This document shows positions 47,526 to 55,705 of a DNA stretch of 64,000 nucleotides, one piece after another. This stretch comes from Sphingomonas sp. SUN019 (GTDB taxonomy: Bacteria; Pseudomonadota; Alphaproteobacteria; Sphingomonadales; Sphingomonadaceae): NCBI RefSeq assembly GCF_024758705.1, contig NZ_CP096971.1:2232001-2296000 (forward strand), read 5' to 3'. The notes under the pieces were generated by a model that saw only the letters and a list, made by a program, of their open reading frames with translations, was not told where the DNA came from and did no database searches. The translations under genes were made by a program, and so were the position numbers. Position 1 is the stretch's first letter, and each line of letters begins with the position of its first letter.

Positions 47526-47678
47526 TTGGAGCGAGGGCCGACCTGGCGTTCGTCACGCAGGCGGGAAATGGAGCTATCCAGGCAACAGGGGGGAAAATCC
47601 CGAACCGCCCCAAATCCGCGACGCAGCCTCTAAGACAGCGAACCTGTCGCTCAGATGAACGATTGTACAGAAACGCCG

Positions 47679-48284
47679 TTAGCTTCGCCCGCCACGACTC
47701 CGTGGGTCGTTCCAGCGGAACGTTCCGTCGCTGACCGATCCGTTGAACCGCTGGTTCGACAGGCGGATCGTCGTGCGATTGCCCTGGCTGTCGAGCATCA
47801 CCCAACCCTGCAGCATCAGCCCGCCCGGCGCCGCGGCGTCGCGCGCGAAAACCATCGTGATGCGGCCATATTCGGGATGTTTCGGATCATAGCCCTCGAC
47901 CGAGACGAGGCGTGGATCGAACCCCGGCACGATCTTGGCGAACTTCGTGATGTCCTTGTCGGGGTTGATCAGCACGCCCAGCGGGGTGTTGCCAATCGGC
48001 CAGCGCTGCACCTGCTTCACCGAATAGTCGATGAAGGTCAGCGCCTTGCCGTCGCCGACGATCAACAGCGGTACGCCCTTTTCATATTGAAAGCGGATCT
48101 TGCCCGGCTTCTTCAGCGTCAGCGTGCCGTTCAACACCTTTCCCGCGCGATCGGTCTGGCTGAAATTCGCGGTCATCGTGGTCGTCGCGCGCAAATGCTG
48201 CTGCACCGCCGCCAGATCGCCGCTTTGCGCCACCGCAGGGGCCGCGATCGCGACCGCCGCCGTCAGCGCCGTGAAATACTTCAA
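47679..48284 (-). CDS. lolA: Outer-membrane lipoprotein carrier protein LolA
   Basis: About 201 residues from the TTG at 48284, with the signal peptide LKYFTALTAAVAIAAPAVAQ. The TTG is preceded by GGGAGAG at ribosome-site spacing, whereas the ATG at 48302 (six codons upstream) has none; both are possible. The mature part carries TANFSQTDRAGKVLNGTL, GKIRFQYEKGVPLLIV and TPLGVLINPDKDI, the LolA fold. It ferries lipoproteins through the periplasm. Confidence 0.92.
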   Translation of the reverse strand: MKYFTALTAAVAIAAPAVAQSGDLAAVQQHLRATTTMTANFSQTDRAGKVLNGTLTLKKPGKIRFQYEKGVPLLIVGDGKALTFIDYSVKQVQRWPIGNTPLGVLINPDKDITKFAKIVPGFDPRLVSVEGYDPKHPEYGRITMVFARDAAAPGGLMLQGWVMLDSQGNRTTIRLSNQRFNGSVSDGTFRWNDPRSRGGRS

Positions 48285-48348
48285 GGAATCTCTCCCGGTC
48301 ATGAAATGCGCTTTATGCAATCGCGCGTTGAACGCGGACTGAACCGGA

Positions 48349-49065
48349 TCACATGAACAGGGACGCCAACCCCTGCGTCTCCGCGGTGCCGATCCACCCT
48401 TCATAGATCATCTTGCCCGCGACCAGCACGATGACGCCGAGCCCGACATAGGCGATCCAGCGATAGCGATCGATGATCCGCGCGATCAGGTTGGCTGCCA
48501 GCCCCATCAACGCAACCGACAGCAACAGGCCGACCACCAAGATTCCGGGATGCTCACGCGCCGCGCCCGCGACCGCCAGCACATTGTCGAGGCTCATCGA
48601 TACGTCCGCCACGGCGACCGCCCACGCCGCCCCCGCGAAACTGCGCGCCGACTTCACGCCGCTGTGTTCGTCGCCGACGATCTCGTCGGACCCCGCGCTG
48701 TGCGAACCTGCGCGAATTTCGCGCCAGAACTTCCAGCTGACCCACAGCAGCAGCAGCCCGCCGGCAAAGATCAGCCCGACGACACCCATCAGCCACGTCA
48801 CGATCAGCGCGAAGAAGATGCGCAGCACCAGCGCCGCGCCGATCCCGATCAGGATCACCTTCTTGCGCTGCTCCGCCGGCAGCCCCGCGGCGAGCGCCCC
48901 GACGACGATCGCATTGTCGCCCGCCAGCACCAGATCGATCATCAGCACCGATCCGAACGCCGCGAGTGCTGCGGGTTCGGTGATGTTGGAGAAATCCTTC
49001 AGGATGTTATGCCAGATGTCCGCGGGCGATCCAGGGCCGATGGCGGTGGCCGCTTCGGCCAGCAT
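48349..49065 (-). CDS. TerC/YjbE-family integral membrane protein
   Basis: 238 residues, about seven membrane helices. The signatures LMIDLVLAGDNAIVVGALAA and VADVSMSLDNVLAVAGAA are the two paired Asp-Asn motifs of the TerC/YjbE family, linked to metal-ion efflux. The central loop (residues ~115-145, HSAGSDEIVGDEHSG) is cytosolic. ATG at 49065. The two upstream open codon runs overlap the ABM gene. Transport substrate unproven. Confidence 0.88.
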   Translation of the reverse strand: MLAEAATAIGPGSPADIWHNILKDFSNITEPAALAAFGSVLMIDLVLAGDNAIVVGALAAGLPAEQRKKVILIGIGAALVLRIFFALIVTWLMGVVGLIFAGGLLLLWVSWKFWREIRAGSHSAGSDEIVGDEHSGVKSARSFAGAAWAVAVADVSMSLDNVLAVAGAAREHPGILVVGLLLSVALMGLAANLIARIIDRYRWIAYVGLGVIVLVAGKMIYEGWIGTAETQGLASLFM

Positions 49066-49076
49066 GGCGATTAGGC

Positions 49077-49370
49077 TCAAACGATCGACTCCTCGAAGTA
49101 GCTGACGACCGGCATCGGATCGTAGAATTGGTGTAGCAGGCCGCGCCAAGCTTCATACCGGTCCGACATGCGGAATCCATCGCGGTGCGCGGCGATGTCG
49201 CTCCATTCCACCAACAGCAGATAGGTTTCGGGCTGGTCGATGGCGGGACGGACGATAATTGAGCCGAAACCGGGCGAGGCGGCAATTAATGCACGGGCTT
49301 CGCGCATTGCGGCCTCGAACGCGAGTTCCTGGCCGGGTTTTACTGACAAGACGGCGTGTTCGAGGATCAT
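49077..49370 (-). CDS. Antibiotic biosynthesis monooxygenase (ABM) domain protein
   Basis: 97-residue ferredoxin-like dimeric barrel. ILEHAVLSVKPGQELAFEAA, ARALIAASPGFGSIIV and YLLLVEWSDIAAHRDGFR are the usual three blocks. Often a quinol or heme monooxygenase-like protein; no specific activity can be assigned. It ends 12 bases before the TerC-like start, same strand. Confidence 0.88.
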   Translation of the reverse strand: MILEHAVLSVKPGQELAFEAAMREARALIAASPGFGSIIVRPAIDQPETYLLLVEWSDIAAHRDGFRMSDRYEAWRGLLHQFYDPMPVVSYFEESIV

Positions 49371-49382
49371 GTGGAAACTCCT

Positions 49383-49478
49383 GGCAGCGCCGCGGCCAAG
49401 CCGCGCCGTCGGCCGGGCTCTCGCCCACCGGCCGAGCCGGTGCGAGTCCTGCGGCAGGATGCCGCAGGCCGCACTCGG
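49383..49478. repeat. GC-rich dispersed repeat, family R4, downstream of rho
   Basis: Core CGCGGCCAAGCCGCGCCGTC is followed by ACCGGCCGAGCCGGT and CTGCGGCAGGATGCCGCAG, two more palindromic hairpins. Same family as 47405-47495. It begins right beside the rho stop codon and could terminate its transcript. Confidence 0.72.
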
Positions 49479-50735
49479 CTACTGATTCATGGAATCGAAG
49501 AAATCCGCATTCGTCTTCGAATCCTTCATCTTTCCCAGCAGGAATTCCATCGCATCGACGGTGCCCATCTGCATCAGGATGCGGCGCAGCACCCACATCT
49601 TGGACAACTGACCCTTCTCGACCAGCAGTTCCTCCTTGCGCGTGCCCGATTTACCGACGTCGATCGCCGGGAAGATGCGCTTGTCGGCCACCTTTCGGTC
49701 GAGCACGATCTCGGCGTTGCCGGTACCCTTGAACTCCTCGAAGATCACCTCGTCCATGCGGCTGCCGGTATCGATCAGCGAGGTCGAGATGATGGTCAGC
49801 GATCCCCCCTCCTCGATGTTGCGCGCCGCACCGAAGAAGCGTTTCGGCCGCTGCAGCGCGTTCGCGTCGACGCCGCCGGTCAACACCTTGCCCGACGAAG
49901 GCACAACGGTGTTGTAGGCGCGGCCGAGACGCGTGATGTTGTCGAGCAGGATCACCACGTCCTTCTTGTGTTCGACCAGCCGCTTGGCCTTTTCGATCAC
50001 CATCTCGGCGACCTGAACGTGGCGCGTCGCGGGTTCGTCGAAGGTCGAGCTGACGACCTCGCCCACCACGGTGCGCTGCATATCGGTCACTTCCTCGGGC
50101 CGCTCGTCGATCAGCAGCACGATCAGAAACACCTCGGGGTGGTTGATGCTGATCGCGCGCGCGATGTTCTGCATCATGATCGTCTTGCCGACGCGCGGCG
50201 GCGCGACGATCAGGCAGCGCTGCCCCTTGCCGAGCGGCGTGACGACGTCGAGCACGCGGCCCGTCTTGTCCTTGATCGTGGGGTCTTCGATCTCGAGCTT
50301 CAGCCGTTCTTCGGGATACAGCGGCGTCAGGTTGTCGAAATTGACGCGGTGGCGAACCGCCTCGGGGTCTTCGAAATTGACCTGCGTCAACTTGGTCAGC
50401 GCGAAATAGCGTTCGCCGTCCTTCGGCCCGCGGATTTCGCCCTCGACCGTGTCACCGGTGCGCAGGCCGTGTTTGCGCACCTGGTTCGGGCTGACATAGA
50501 TGTCGTCGGGACCGGCGAGATAGCTCGCCTGGGCGCTGCGCAGGAAGCCGAAGCCGTCCTGCAGCACCTCGATCGTGCCCTCGCCCATGATCATTTCGCC
50601 GTTCTCGGCCTGAACCTTCAGGATCGCGAACATCAGATCCTGCTTGCGCAGCGTACTGGCGCCCTCGACGCCCAGTTCCTCGGCCAGCTGAACCAGCTCC
50701 GCCGGGGCTTTCTTCTTCAAATCCTTGAGATGCAT
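49479..50735 (-). CDS. rho: Transcription termination factor Rho
   Basis: 418-residue hexameric RNA helicase. Starts [20 protein letters not shown]; the cold-shock RNA-binding domain spans ~50-120 ([20 protein letters not shown]), the P-loop is PPRVGKT, with [15 protein letters not shown] and [20 protein letters not shown] as Q and R loops. ATG at 50735. Downstream of hemJ on the minus strand, separated by a hairpin repeat. Confidence 0.98.
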   Translation of the reverse strand: MHLKDLKKKAPAELVQLAEELGVEGASTLRKQDLMFAILKVQAENGEMIMGEGTIEVLQDGFGFLRSAQASYLAGPDDIYVSPNQVRKHGLRTGDTVEGEIRGPKDGERYFALTKLTQVNFEDPEAVRHRVNFDNLTPLYPEERLKLEIEDPTIKDKTGRVLDVVTPLGKGQRCLIVAPPRVGKTIMMQNIARAISINHPEVFLIVLLIDERPEEVTDMQRTVVGEVVSSTFDEPATRHVQVAEMVIEKAKRLVEHKKDVVILLDNITRLGRAYNTVVPSSGKVLTGGVDANALQRPKRFFGAARNIEEGGSLTIISTSLIDTGSRMDEVIFEEFKGTGNAEIVLDRKVADKRIFPAIDVGKSGTRKEELLVEKGQLSKMWVLRRILMQMGTVDAMEFLLGKMKDSKTNADFFDSMNQ

Positions 50736-50881
50736 AAATTTTGTCCGAATAGGTCGGTAGGGGAAAGGCCCGGTTCGGCGAATGTCGCTCTGGAACGAGA
50801 CTGCAGGAGGCAGCGGGCCGGGACCGGCCGCACCGTGCGAAGGACGTAGGATTCGCGTGAGGGCAAGTCAAGCGACTCAGA

Positions 50882-50906
50882 TTCCTCCCCGTGCCGGGGA
50901 GGATTT
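50882..50906 (-). terminator. Short R1-type palindrome downstream of hemJ
   Basis: ATTCCTCCCCGTGCCGGGGA (stem CTCCCC/GGGGAG) lies 7 bases past the hemJ stop. It is the inner palindrome of the R1 family. No T-run follows on the minus strand, so termination is plausible but not certain. Confidence 0.6.
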
Positions 50907-50912
50907 AAAGAG

Positions 50913-51371
50913 TCAGAACGGCTTCACGATCACCAAAATCACGATCAGCGTCACAGCCAGCGCCGGGACTTCGTTCATCATCCGCAACCGCCGGTTCGCC
51001 AGCGTCGGTTTCCCCGCCGCCAGTTTCTTCGCATAGCCGACCGCCCAGCCGTGATATCCCGACAACAGAAAGACCAAAAGCAGCTTCGCATGAAGCCAGC
51101 CCAGGCCCGGCGCACCCGCGAGCAGGCCGAGGTTCACCGCCAGCAACAGCCCCAGCACCCACACCATCACCAGCGCGGGGGTCAGGATGATGCGGCAGAG
51201 CTTGTCCTCACGCTCGATCCAGCGCGCTTCCTCGGCCGCGTCGCCCAGCCCTTCCTGATGATAGACCAAATAACGTGGCAGCATGAACAGCCCCGCCATC
51301 CAGAAGATCACGAAGATCAGATGCGCCGCCTTCACCCAATCATAGGCCACGCCCAGAAACCCCGGCCCCAT
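50913..51371 (-). CDS. hemJ: Protoporphyrinogen oxidase HemJ
   Basis: 152-residue four-to-five-helix membrane protein oxidising protoporphyrinogen IX. His in VKAAHLIFVIFWMAGLFML, LPRYLVYH, and HAKLLLVFLLSGYHGW are conserved histidine- and tyrosine-bearing helices of the family. ATG at 51371 shares one base with the hemE stop (TGATG); a GTG 3 bases earlier is possible. It acts downstream in the same heme pathway as hemE. Confidence 0.93.
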   Translation of the reverse strand: MGPGFLGVAYDWVKAAHLIFVIFWMAGLFMLPRYLVYHQEGLGDAAEEARWIEREDKLCRIILTPALVMVWVLGLLLAVNLGLLAGAPGLGWLHAKLLLVFLLSGYHGWAVGYAKKLAAGKPTLANRRLRMMNEVPALAVTLIVILVIVKPF

Positions 51372-52369
51372 CACGCCCCCCGCACCCGCGCCAACAGCCG
51401 CTCGACATGCGCGATCGGCGTGTGCTGGTCGATCCCGTGGCCAAGGTTGAAGACGTGCGGGCGATCACGGAAGGCGGCGAGCACCCGGTCGATCGCGCCG
51501 TCGAGCGCCTCACCGCCCGCGATCAACGCCAGCGGATCGAGATTGCCTTGCACGGGCATTCCTTCCGGCACCACCGTGTTCGCCCATTCGGGATCGACCG
51601 TTTCGTCCAGCCCCAACGCATCGACGCCGGTTTCGCGCGCGTAAGCGGGCAGCTTGCCGCCCGCACCCTTCGGGAAACCGATGATCACCGCCTGCGGGCA
51701 GCGCGCCTTCAGCTTCGCCACGATCGCGGCGTTGGGCGCGATCACCCAGCGTTCGAATTGCGCGGGAGACAGGCTTCCCGCCCAACTGTCGAACAATTGC
51801 ACCGCCTCGACGCCATTCTCGATCTGCTTCGCGAGATATTCGACCGTCAGTTCGGTGATCGCATCGATGATCGCCGCGAACGCCTGTCGGTCGTTATACG
51901 CGAACCGCCGCGTCTCACCCTGATCGCGGCTGCCATGCCCGGCGACCATGTACGTGGCCACGGTCCACGGCGATCCGGCGAACCCCAGGAACGTCGTTTC
52001 GGGCGACAGCGCCGCCGCCACACCGCGAACGGTCGCATAGACCGGCTCCAGCCGGGCCGTAACACGTTCCAACGAGGCGAGTGTGGTGTCGACCAGCGCC
52101 GGTTCGAGCCGCGGCCCCTCACCCGCGCCGAACGACAGATCCTGCCCCAGCGCCCACGGCACCATCAGGATATCTGAGAACAGGATCGCGCCATCGAAGC
52201 CGAACCGGTTGATCGGCTGCAACGTCACCTCCGCCGCTGCGACCGGATCGGTCGCCAGCGCCAGGAAACCGCCCTTCTGCGCGCGCAGTTCGCGATATTC
52301 GGGCAAATATCGCCCGGCCTGTCGCATCAGCCAGATCGGGGGGCGTTCGCGGCGTTCGCCCTTCAACAC
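51371..52369 (-). CDS. hemE: Uroporphyrinogen decarboxylase
   Basis: Heme-pathway enzyme producing coproporphyrinogen III. GERRERPPIWLMRQAGRYLP is the N-terminal signature, and SPWTVATYMVAGHGS and LFDSWAGSLSP follow. The listed GTG (52369) yields 332 residues, but the frame carries LTDTKRLLAV just upstream, which most homologues have as MTLTDTKRLLA. The only candidate codon there is CTG at 52396, so the true start may be a CTG within the origin region. Overlaps hemJ by one base. Confidence 0.94.
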   Translation of the reverse strand: MLKGERRERPPIWLMRQAGRYLPEYRELRAQKGGFLALATDPVAAAEVTLQPINRFGFDGAILFSDILMVPWALGQDLSFGAGEGPRLEPALVDTTLASLERVTARLEPVYATVRGVAAALSPETTFLGFAGSPWTVATYMVAGHGSRDQGETRRFAYNDRQAFAAIIDAITELTVEYLAKQIENGVEAVQLFDSWAGSLSPAQFERWVIAPNAAIVAKLKARCPQAVIIGFPKGAGGKLPAYARETGVDALGLDETVDPEWANTVVPEGMPVQGNLDPLALIAGGEALDGAIDRVLAAFRDRPHVFNLGHGIDQHTPIAHVERLLARVRGA

Positions 52370-52532
52370 GGCCAGCAGGCGCTTCGTATCCGTCAGAGCG
52401 AACCGTCCCTCTTCACTATAGAAGAATCTTTAAAAGGGTTGTTGATGCAGTAGGCGCGTTGGTTGCGGGGCTTACGGCGCTCTGCCGGATATGCCAACAG
52501 GTTGCGAGGCCGTCCGCCCTCATCCGTCCCCG

Positions 52533-52541
52533 TTATCCACA
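52533..52541 (+). promoter_or_regulatory. DnaA box 1 (TTATCCACA)
   Basis: Exact match to the DnaA consensus TTATCCACA, in the hemE-ppsR intergenic region. Confidence 0.9.
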
Positions 52542-52544
52542 GCC

Positions 52545-52553
52545 TGTGGATGA
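52545..52553 (-). promoter_or_regulatory. DnaA box 2 (TCATCCACA on minus strand)
   Basis: TGTGGATGA on the plus strand, one base from consensus; convergent with box 1, three bases apart. Confidence 0.8.
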
Positions 52554-52575
52554 AAAGCGGGGATGTGAACGGGAT

Positions 52576-52584
52576 TGTGGATGA
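52576..52584 (-). promoter_or_regulatory. DnaA box 3 (TCATCCACA on minus strand)
   Basis: TGTGGATGA on the plus strand, identical to box 2; same orientation. Confidence 0.8.
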
Positions 52585-52655
52585 TCGCGCTTCTGTCCAC
52601 CGCTCTGTCCGATGCTTGGCGGCAGGTAGCGGTTGCGCTACCGCCGGTCCCCATG

Positions 52656-52664
52656 TTGTCCACA
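52656..52664 (+). promoter_or_regulatory. DnaA box 4 (TTGTCCACA)
   Basis: One base from consensus; ends 5 bases before the ppsR ATG at 52670, so DnaA binding there could affect ppsR expression. Confidence 0.75.
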
Positions 52665-52669
52665 GGTTC

Positions 52670-53509
52670 ATGCTGATGCCGGTTCGGCTGCATCTGCACC
52701 TGCTGTCGGATTCGACCGGCGAGACGCTGGAGAACATCGCGAAGGCCGCGCTCGCGCAATATGATGATGTCGAGACCGTGAGGCATTTCTGGCCGATGGT
52801 CAGGACCGAGGCGCACCTCGACCGCATTTTACAAGAGATCGCGCAGAACCCCGGCCTCGTCATCTACACGCTCGTCAACGCGGCCACGCGTCGCGCGCTC
52901 GAACAGCGTTGCCGCTCGCTCGGCTTGCCGATGGTCGCGCCGCTCGATCCGGTGACCGATGCGCTGTCGGACCTGCTCGGGCAGCAGGCGAAGGCGCGGC
53001 CGGGACGTCAGCATGTCCTCGACGCGGCCTATTTCGCGCGGGTCGACGCGATCCAGTTCACGATCGCGCATGACGACGGGATCGCGTGGGAGGAATGGGA
53101 GGACGCCGATATCGTCCTCGCCGGGGTCAGCCGGTCGTCGAAAACCCCGACCTCGATCTATCTCGCCAATCGCGGGTACAAGGTGGCGAACATTCCGATC
53201 GTCGTCGAAAGCCCGCCGCCGACCACGCTCTACCGGCTGAAAAATCCGCTGGTCGTGGGCCTCACCACCAGCGCCGACCGCTTGATCCAGGTCCGCCGCA
53301 ACCGCTTGCTGTCGCTCAACCAGGCCCCTGAGACGGCGTATGTCGATCAGGAAGCGGTAGCGCGCGAGCTGGCGTTCGCGCGGCGGATGTTCGCCGACAA
53401 CGGCTGGCCGGTGATCGACGTGACGCGCCGATCGATCGAGGAAACCGCCGCGGCGATTATCTCGCTCGTCAACGAACGCCGCGGCGAAGGATCGAGAGAC
53501 GCCGAATGA
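52670..53509 (+). CDS. ppsR: Pyruvate, water dikinase regulatory protein / PPDK regulatory family (DUF299)
   Basis: Bifunctional kinase/pyrophosphorylase of PEP synthase or pyruvate phosphate dikinase. 279 residues: HLLSDSTGETLENIAKAAL at the N terminus and the P-loop GVSRSSKTPTSIYLA near residue 150. Start at ATG 52670 or 52676. This is the gene next to the origin in many alphaproteobacteria. It overlaps the downstream maf start by 4 bases. Confidence 0.93.
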   Translation: MLMPVRLHLHLLSDSTGETLENIAKAALAQYDDVETVRHFWPMVRTEAHLDRILQEIAQNPGLVIYTLVNAATRRALEQRCRSLGLPMVAPLDPVTDALSDLLGQQAKARPGRQHVLDAAYFARVDAIQFTIAHDDGIAWEEWEDADIVLAGVSRSSKTPTSIYLANRGYKVANIPIVVESPPPTTLYRLKNPLVVGLTTSADRLIQVRRNRLLSLNQAPETAYVDQEAVARELAFARRMFADNGWPVIDVTRRSIEETAAAIISLVNERRGEGSRDAE

Positions 53510-54096
53510 CGCTCATCCTGGCCTCCCAGAGCGCGTCACGCCGCGCGATGCTCGACGCGGCGGGCGTCCCCTACGTAGCGCAACCTGCGCACGTCGATGA
53601 AGACGCCGCGAAGGCCTCGCTCGCGGGCCGTCCGCCGCGCGATGTCGCCGATGCGCTCGCCGAACTGAAGGCGCTGAAGGTGTCGCAGCGCGAGCCCGCC
53701 GCGCTGGTGCTGGGGTCAGACTCGCTTGCGGTGCTCGACGACGGGACGATCCTCGACAAGCCGACCAGCCGTGAGGACGCGGCCGATCATTTGCAGCGGA
53801 TGTCGGGCAAGCGCCACGATCTGGTCAGCGCTGCGGTGATTGCGGAAGGCGGACGCGCGGTGTGGCGGCACGTCGATATCGCGCGGATGCACGTCCGGCC
53901 GCTTTCCTACACGTTCATCGACTGGTATCTCGACCGTGAATGGCCCGCCATCGCAGGATGCGTCGGCTGCTATCGGATCGAGGGGCCGGGGGTGCAGTTG
54001 TTCAGCCGGATCGAAGGAAGTCAGTTCACGGTCCTCGGCATGCCATTGCTGCCAGTGCTCGATTACTGCCGCACGCGCGGGGTGCTGGCGGCGTGA
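53506..54096 (+). CDS. Maf-family nucleotide pyrophosphatase (second copy)
   Basis: 196 residues, starts MTLILASQSASRRAMLDAAG with the S-x-S-x-R-R motif and LVLGSDSLAVLDDG. This is the subfamily next to ppsR-aroE in alphaproteobacteria (E. coli YceF/YhdE relatives); the other copy at 8274-8852 is the infA neighbour. ATGA overlap with ppsR. Confidence 0.92.
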   Translation: MTLILASQSASRRAMLDAAGVPYVAQPAHVDEDAAKASLAGRPPRDVADALAELKALKVSQREPAALVLGSDSLAVLDDGTILDKPTSREDAADHLQRMSGKRHDLVSAAVIAEGGRAVWRHVDIARMHVRPLSYTFIDWYLDREWPAIAGCVGCYRIEGPGVQLFSRIEGSQFTVLGMPLLPVLDYCRTRGVLAA

Positions 54097-54187
54097 GTTG
54101 TCGTTTTCCGCGAACTTTCGGAACTTTCGCGCGCGCAAAATCGCGCCAGCGTCTCAACTTTCTCAACATTCGCGTGTCGCACCGCCG

Positions 54188-54997
54188 GTGACGCGCCCGT
54201 ATGCGGAAGTGATCGGCGATCCGATCGCGCATTCCAAATCGCCGCTGATCCACGGTTTCTGGCTGAAGAAACTCAGCATCGACGCCGATTACCGCGCGAC
54301 CCACGTGACCGCGGACGGACTGGCGGACTATTTTGCCGATCGCCGCGCCGATCCCGCATGGCGCGGGTGTAACGTCACGATCCCGCACAAGCTGGCGGCG
54401 CTCGATCATGTCGAGGACCGCGGCGACGTCCGCGCGACGATCGGTGCGATCAACTGCGTGCTCCGGGACGGCGATGCGCTGATCGGCACCAATACCGATG
54501 CGGGCGGATTCTACGCGCCGATCGCGGATCTCGATCTGACCGGCCAGCCCGTCGTCGTGGTGGGCGCGGGCGGGGCGGCGCGGGCGATCCTGTTCGCACT
54601 GTCGCGGGTCGGGGTCGGCCGCGTGACGATCCTCAACCGCAGCCCGTTGAAAGGGGCGGCGTTGCTCGCGACCTTCGGCTTGAAGGGCGACGCTTTGCCG
54701 CTGTCCGCCAAACTTCCGTCCGCCGCGTTGCTGGTCAACACCAGCGCGCTCGGCATGACCGGCCAGCCGCCGCTCGACCTCGACCTGACGCCGCTGCCCG
54801 ATGACGCGATCGTGTACGACATCGTCTATGCGCCGCTGGAGACGCCGCTGCTGCAGGCGGCGGCGGCGCGCGGGCTCGACACCGTCGATGGTCTGCAGAT
54901 GCTCGTCGGCCAGGCGGCGATCGCGTTCGAACTGCTGTTCGGGGTCGCCCCGCCCGAGGGATGCGACGACGAACTGCGGGCGTTGCTGACGCAATGA
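54188..54997 (+). CDS. aroE: Shikimate dehydrogenase
   Basis: NADP-dependent enzyme of aromatic amino-acid synthesis. 269 residues: GDPIAHSKSPLIHGFWL, WRGCNVTIPHKLAALDHV (catalytic Lys), the nucleotide loop VVVGAGGAARAILFAL and NTSALGM. The GTG at 54188 matches the family start. Ninety-one bases after the maf stop; no rRNA or tRNA between. Confidence 0.96.
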   Translation: MTRPYAEVIGDPIAHSKSPLIHGFWLKKLSIDADYRATHVTADGLADYFADRRADPAWRGCNVTIPHKLAALDHVEDRGDVRATIGAINCVLRDGDALIGTNTDAGGFYAPIADLDLTGQPVVVVGAGGAARAILFALSRVGVGRVTILNRSPLKGAALLATFGLKGDALPLSAKLPSAALLVNTSALGMTGQPPLDLDLTPLPDDAIVYDIVYAPLETPLLQAAAARGLDTVDGLQMLVGQAAIAFELLFGVAPPEGCDDELRALLTQ

Positions 54998-55013
54998 GCA
55001 ACCCTTCATTCGT

Positions 55014-55083
55014 CGCCCCGGCCTTGAGCCGGGGTCCCGCTGTCTGTCGGGCCGCAGAAGAAGCGGGACCTCGGCTCTTTGGC
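55014..55083. repeat. Dispersed GC-rich inverted repeat, family R5
   Basis: CGCCCCGGCCTTGAGCCGGG then GTCCCGCT pairs with AGCGGGACCTCGGCTC further on. One copy only in this window. It lies between aroE and coaE (plus strand); a role as aroE terminator is possible. Confidence 0.6.
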
Positions 55084-55103
55084 CGCGGTGACGGAGATGG
55101 ATT

Positions 55104-55697
55104 ATGCTGAAGCTCGGCCTCACCGGATCGATCGGCATGGGCAAGTCCACCGTAGCGGCGATGTTCGCCGACGAGGGCGTGCCGGTGTTCGACGCCGACG
55201 CCGCCGTCCACCGCCTGCAAGGCCCGGCGGGCAAGGTCGTCGCCGCGATCGAGGCGCGCTTTCCGGGCACGACCGGTGCGGGTGGCGTGAACCGCACCGC
55301 GCTGGCCGAAGCCGTGCTGGGCGACGATGCGGCGATGAAGGCGCTCGAACGAATCGTCCATCCCGCGGTCGGTCTGGAACGCGCCGAATTCCTCGAAATC
55401 CACGCATCTGCGCCGCTGGTGGCGTTCGATATCCCGCTCCTGTTCGAGACCAATGGCGAGAAATCGGTCGACAAGGTGGCGATCGTCTCCGCCACCGCCG
55501 ACGTTCAACGCGCCCGCACGCTTGCCCGCCCCGGCATGAGCGAAGCGAAATTCGCTGCGATTCTCGCGCGTCAGACGCCCGACGCGGAAAAGCGCGCGCG
55601 CGCCGATTTCGTGATCCCGACCGACGTCCCGCTGGACGAAACGCGCGGCCATGTCCGCCGGGTCATCGCTTGCTTGTTGGCACGCGAAGGCGGATAA
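55104..55697 (+). CDS. coaE: Dephospho-CoA kinase
   Basis: Last step of CoA synthesis. 197 residues with P-loop [12 protein letters not shown] (residues 5-16) and [20 protein letters not shown] in the LID/CoA region. ATG at 55104 preceded by ACGGAGATGG. Followed 8 bases later by dnaQ. Confidence 0.96.
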   Translation: MLKLGLTGSIGMGKSTVAAMFADEGVPVFDADAAVHRLQGPAGKVVAAIEARFPGTTGAGGVNRTALAEAVLGDDAAMKALERIVHPAVGLERAEFLEIHASAPLVAFDIPLLFETNGEKSVDKVAIVSATADVQRARTLARPGMSEAKFAAILARQTPDAEKRARADFVIPTDVPLDETRGHVRRVIACLLAREGG

Positions 55698-55705
55698 TCG
55701 CGGGA

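Larger units (their letters stand above)
52400..52669. other. Predicted chromosomal replication origin (oriC) between hemE and ppsR
   Basis: About 300 bases between divergent hemE and ppsR carry four DnaA boxes (52533-52541, 52545-52553, 52576-52584, 52656-52664), a cluster found nowhere else I looked in this window. An AT-rich stretch at about 52415-52450 (GAAGAATCTTTAAAAGGGTT) is a candidate unwinding element. The setting agrees with Caulobacter, whose origin lies next to hemE, and with ppsR-maf-aroE-coaE-dnaQ on the other side. Confidence 0.88.

Noticed and set aside
47540..47640. Known structured RNAs (SRP RNA, 6S, tmRNA or a riboswitch) between lolA and xth
   Set aside because: I looked for the conserved SRP GGAAGGAAGC loop, the tmRNA acceptor arm and common riboswitch cores and saw none.
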